DNA from: an uncultured archaeon
Lineage (GTDB): Archaea > Korarchaeota > Korarchaeia > Korarchaeales > Korarchaeaceae
Direction: 5' to 3'
Assembly (NCBI GenBank): GCA_938073845.1
Contig: CALJEO010000058.1
Location: 1 to 6,128, forward strand
Length of the DNA: 6,128 nucleotides
The position numbers and the translations under genes are program-made. Positions 5,544 through 6,128 of this stretch are shown here, in pieces; the stretch's first letter is position 1; each line of letters opens with the position of its first letter. The notes under the pieces were generated by a model. It ran no database searches and had not been told where the DNA came from. It saw nothing but the letters and a program-made list of their open reading frames with translations.

Positions 5544-6128
5544 ATGGAGGTAGAAGTGGGGTTCCTGAGGACAAGGGGATACGTCAGGAAGAGGTGCCCG
5601 AGGTGCGGCGAGTACTTCTGGACGCTGGATCCGAGCAGGGAGACCTGCGGGGAAGCCCCCTGCGAACCTTACACGTTCATAGGGAGGGGCTCCTCCGGAA
5701 AGAACCTTGAGGAGGTGAGGGAGGACTTCCTCAGCTTCTTCGAGAGGAGGGGGCATGCTAGGATCAACAGGTACCCAGTGATAGCTAGGTGGAGGGAGGA
5801 CCTCTTCCTCACGAGCGCCTCCATAGTGGACTTCCAACCGTTCATAACAGCGGGGATAGTGCCTCCCCCAGCGAATCCATTAGCTATATCTCAGCCCTGC
5901 ATAAGGCTGAAGGACATAGATAAGGTGGGTCCCACGATGGGGAGGCACCTATCGATATTCGAGATGATGGCCCACCACGCGTTCAACACGAGGGAGAGGT
6001 TCGTCTACTGGATTGATAGGACAGTGGAGCTCTTCCATGAGTACGCTACCACGGTCCTCGGAATCCCTGAGGAGGAGATAACTTACAAGGAGGGGATATG
6101 GGAGGGAGGAGGCAATGCAGGCCCGGAT
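5544..6128 (+). CDS. alaS: Alanyl-tRNA synthetase, archaeal type, N-terminal part (3' partial)
   Basis: This enzyme attaches alanine to tRNA-Ala in the cytoplasm. Only the first 195 of an expected roughly 900 residues are present, because the frame runs off the window. The protein opens with an archaeal-type cysteine module, [20 protein letters not shown], with C18, C21, C35 and C40 in a CX2C-X13-CX4C pattern that may bind zinc. The class II catalytic core then begins: [13 protein letters not shown] (62-74) and the region around [10 protein letters not shown] correspond to motif 1, and [13 protein letters not shown] (117-129) through [14 protein letters not shown] (134-147) to motif 2. The window ends at the conserved WEGGGNAGP. 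Editing and C-terminal domains are not seen. ATG 5544 is chosen because family members start close to the cysteine module and a TATA box lies 33 bp upstream; the binding site is weak (GGTG at 5532-5535). All 19 visible Arg codons are AGG. P1 then alaS is, from memory, a recurrent archaeal order. Confidence 0.97.
   Translation, partial: MEVEVGFLRTRGYVRKRCPRCGEYFWTLDPSRETCGEAPCEPYTFIGRGSSGKNLEEVREDFLSFFERRGHARINRYPVIARWREDLFLTSASIVDFQPFITAGIVPPPANPLAISQPCIRLKDIDKVGPTMGRHLSIFEMMAHHAFNTRERFVYWIDRTVELFHEYATTVLGIPEEEITYKEGIWEGGGNAGPD

Noticed and set aside
5517..5837. A 106-codon minus-strand ORF antisense to alaS
   Set aside because: It is the mirror of strongly conserved AlaRS codons, caused by GC-rich codon composition.
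1..6128. CRISPR array, insertion sequence or transposase
   Set aside because: No regularly spaced direct repeats, no terminal inverted repeats and no transposase-like reading frame were found.

Overview
The window looks archaeal. It holds an archaeal-type ribosomal stalk protein P1/L12 ending in the GLGALFG tail, the first 195 codons of an archaeal-type alanyl-tRNA synthetase, and a tRNA-Arg gene with no encoded CCA. TATA-like boxes lie about 25-40 bp ahead of several genes, and GAGGTGA- or GGGGAGG-type ribosome binding sites are present. Arginine is written almost only as AGG and isoleucine often as ATA, a habit common in hyperthermophilic Thermoproteota, Korarchaeia and their relatives. I favour a thermophilic member of that broad group (Korarchaeia is a guess), but the sequence alone does not fix the lineage.

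Layout. Positions 1-2117 hold the 3' part of a large surface protein: an alpha/alpha-toroid resembling the thioester-containing domain (TED) of alpha-2-macroglobulins, then Ig-like stalk domains, a C-terminal membrane helix and a basic tail. It overlaps by 11 bp a small membrane-anchored protein of unknown function (2107-2694). A tRNA-Arg(UCU) gene lies on the opposite strand (2697-2771), its mature 3' end only 2 bp from the stop codon of the small gene. A 65-bp gap with a TTAATTAA element separates the tRNA from a divergent gene for a second large surface protein (2837-5020), which has a signal peptide, tandem Ig-like domains, a C-terminal membrane helix and a basic tail. Then come rpl12 (P1) at 5063-5371, a 172-bp non-coding gap with several palindromes and a TATA box, and the 5' part of alaS (5544 to the window end).

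How it fits together. The left and centre form a cell-envelope island: three predicted secreted or anchored proteins rich in N-glycosylation sequons (about 7, 3 and 12). The two large ones appear to share the same C-terminal stalk of two Ig-like domains, helix and basic tail, which suggests a common origin. The right end is translation machinery. P1 next to alaS is, as I recall, a known archaeal gene order (e.g. Sulfolobus), but the L11/L1/P0 genes that normally precede P1 are replaced here by the surface-protein gene. The most unusual element is the TED-like toroid fused to an Ig stalk and translationally coupled to an unrecognised small anchored protein. Whether it is a genuine thioester protein depends on sequence upstream of the window.
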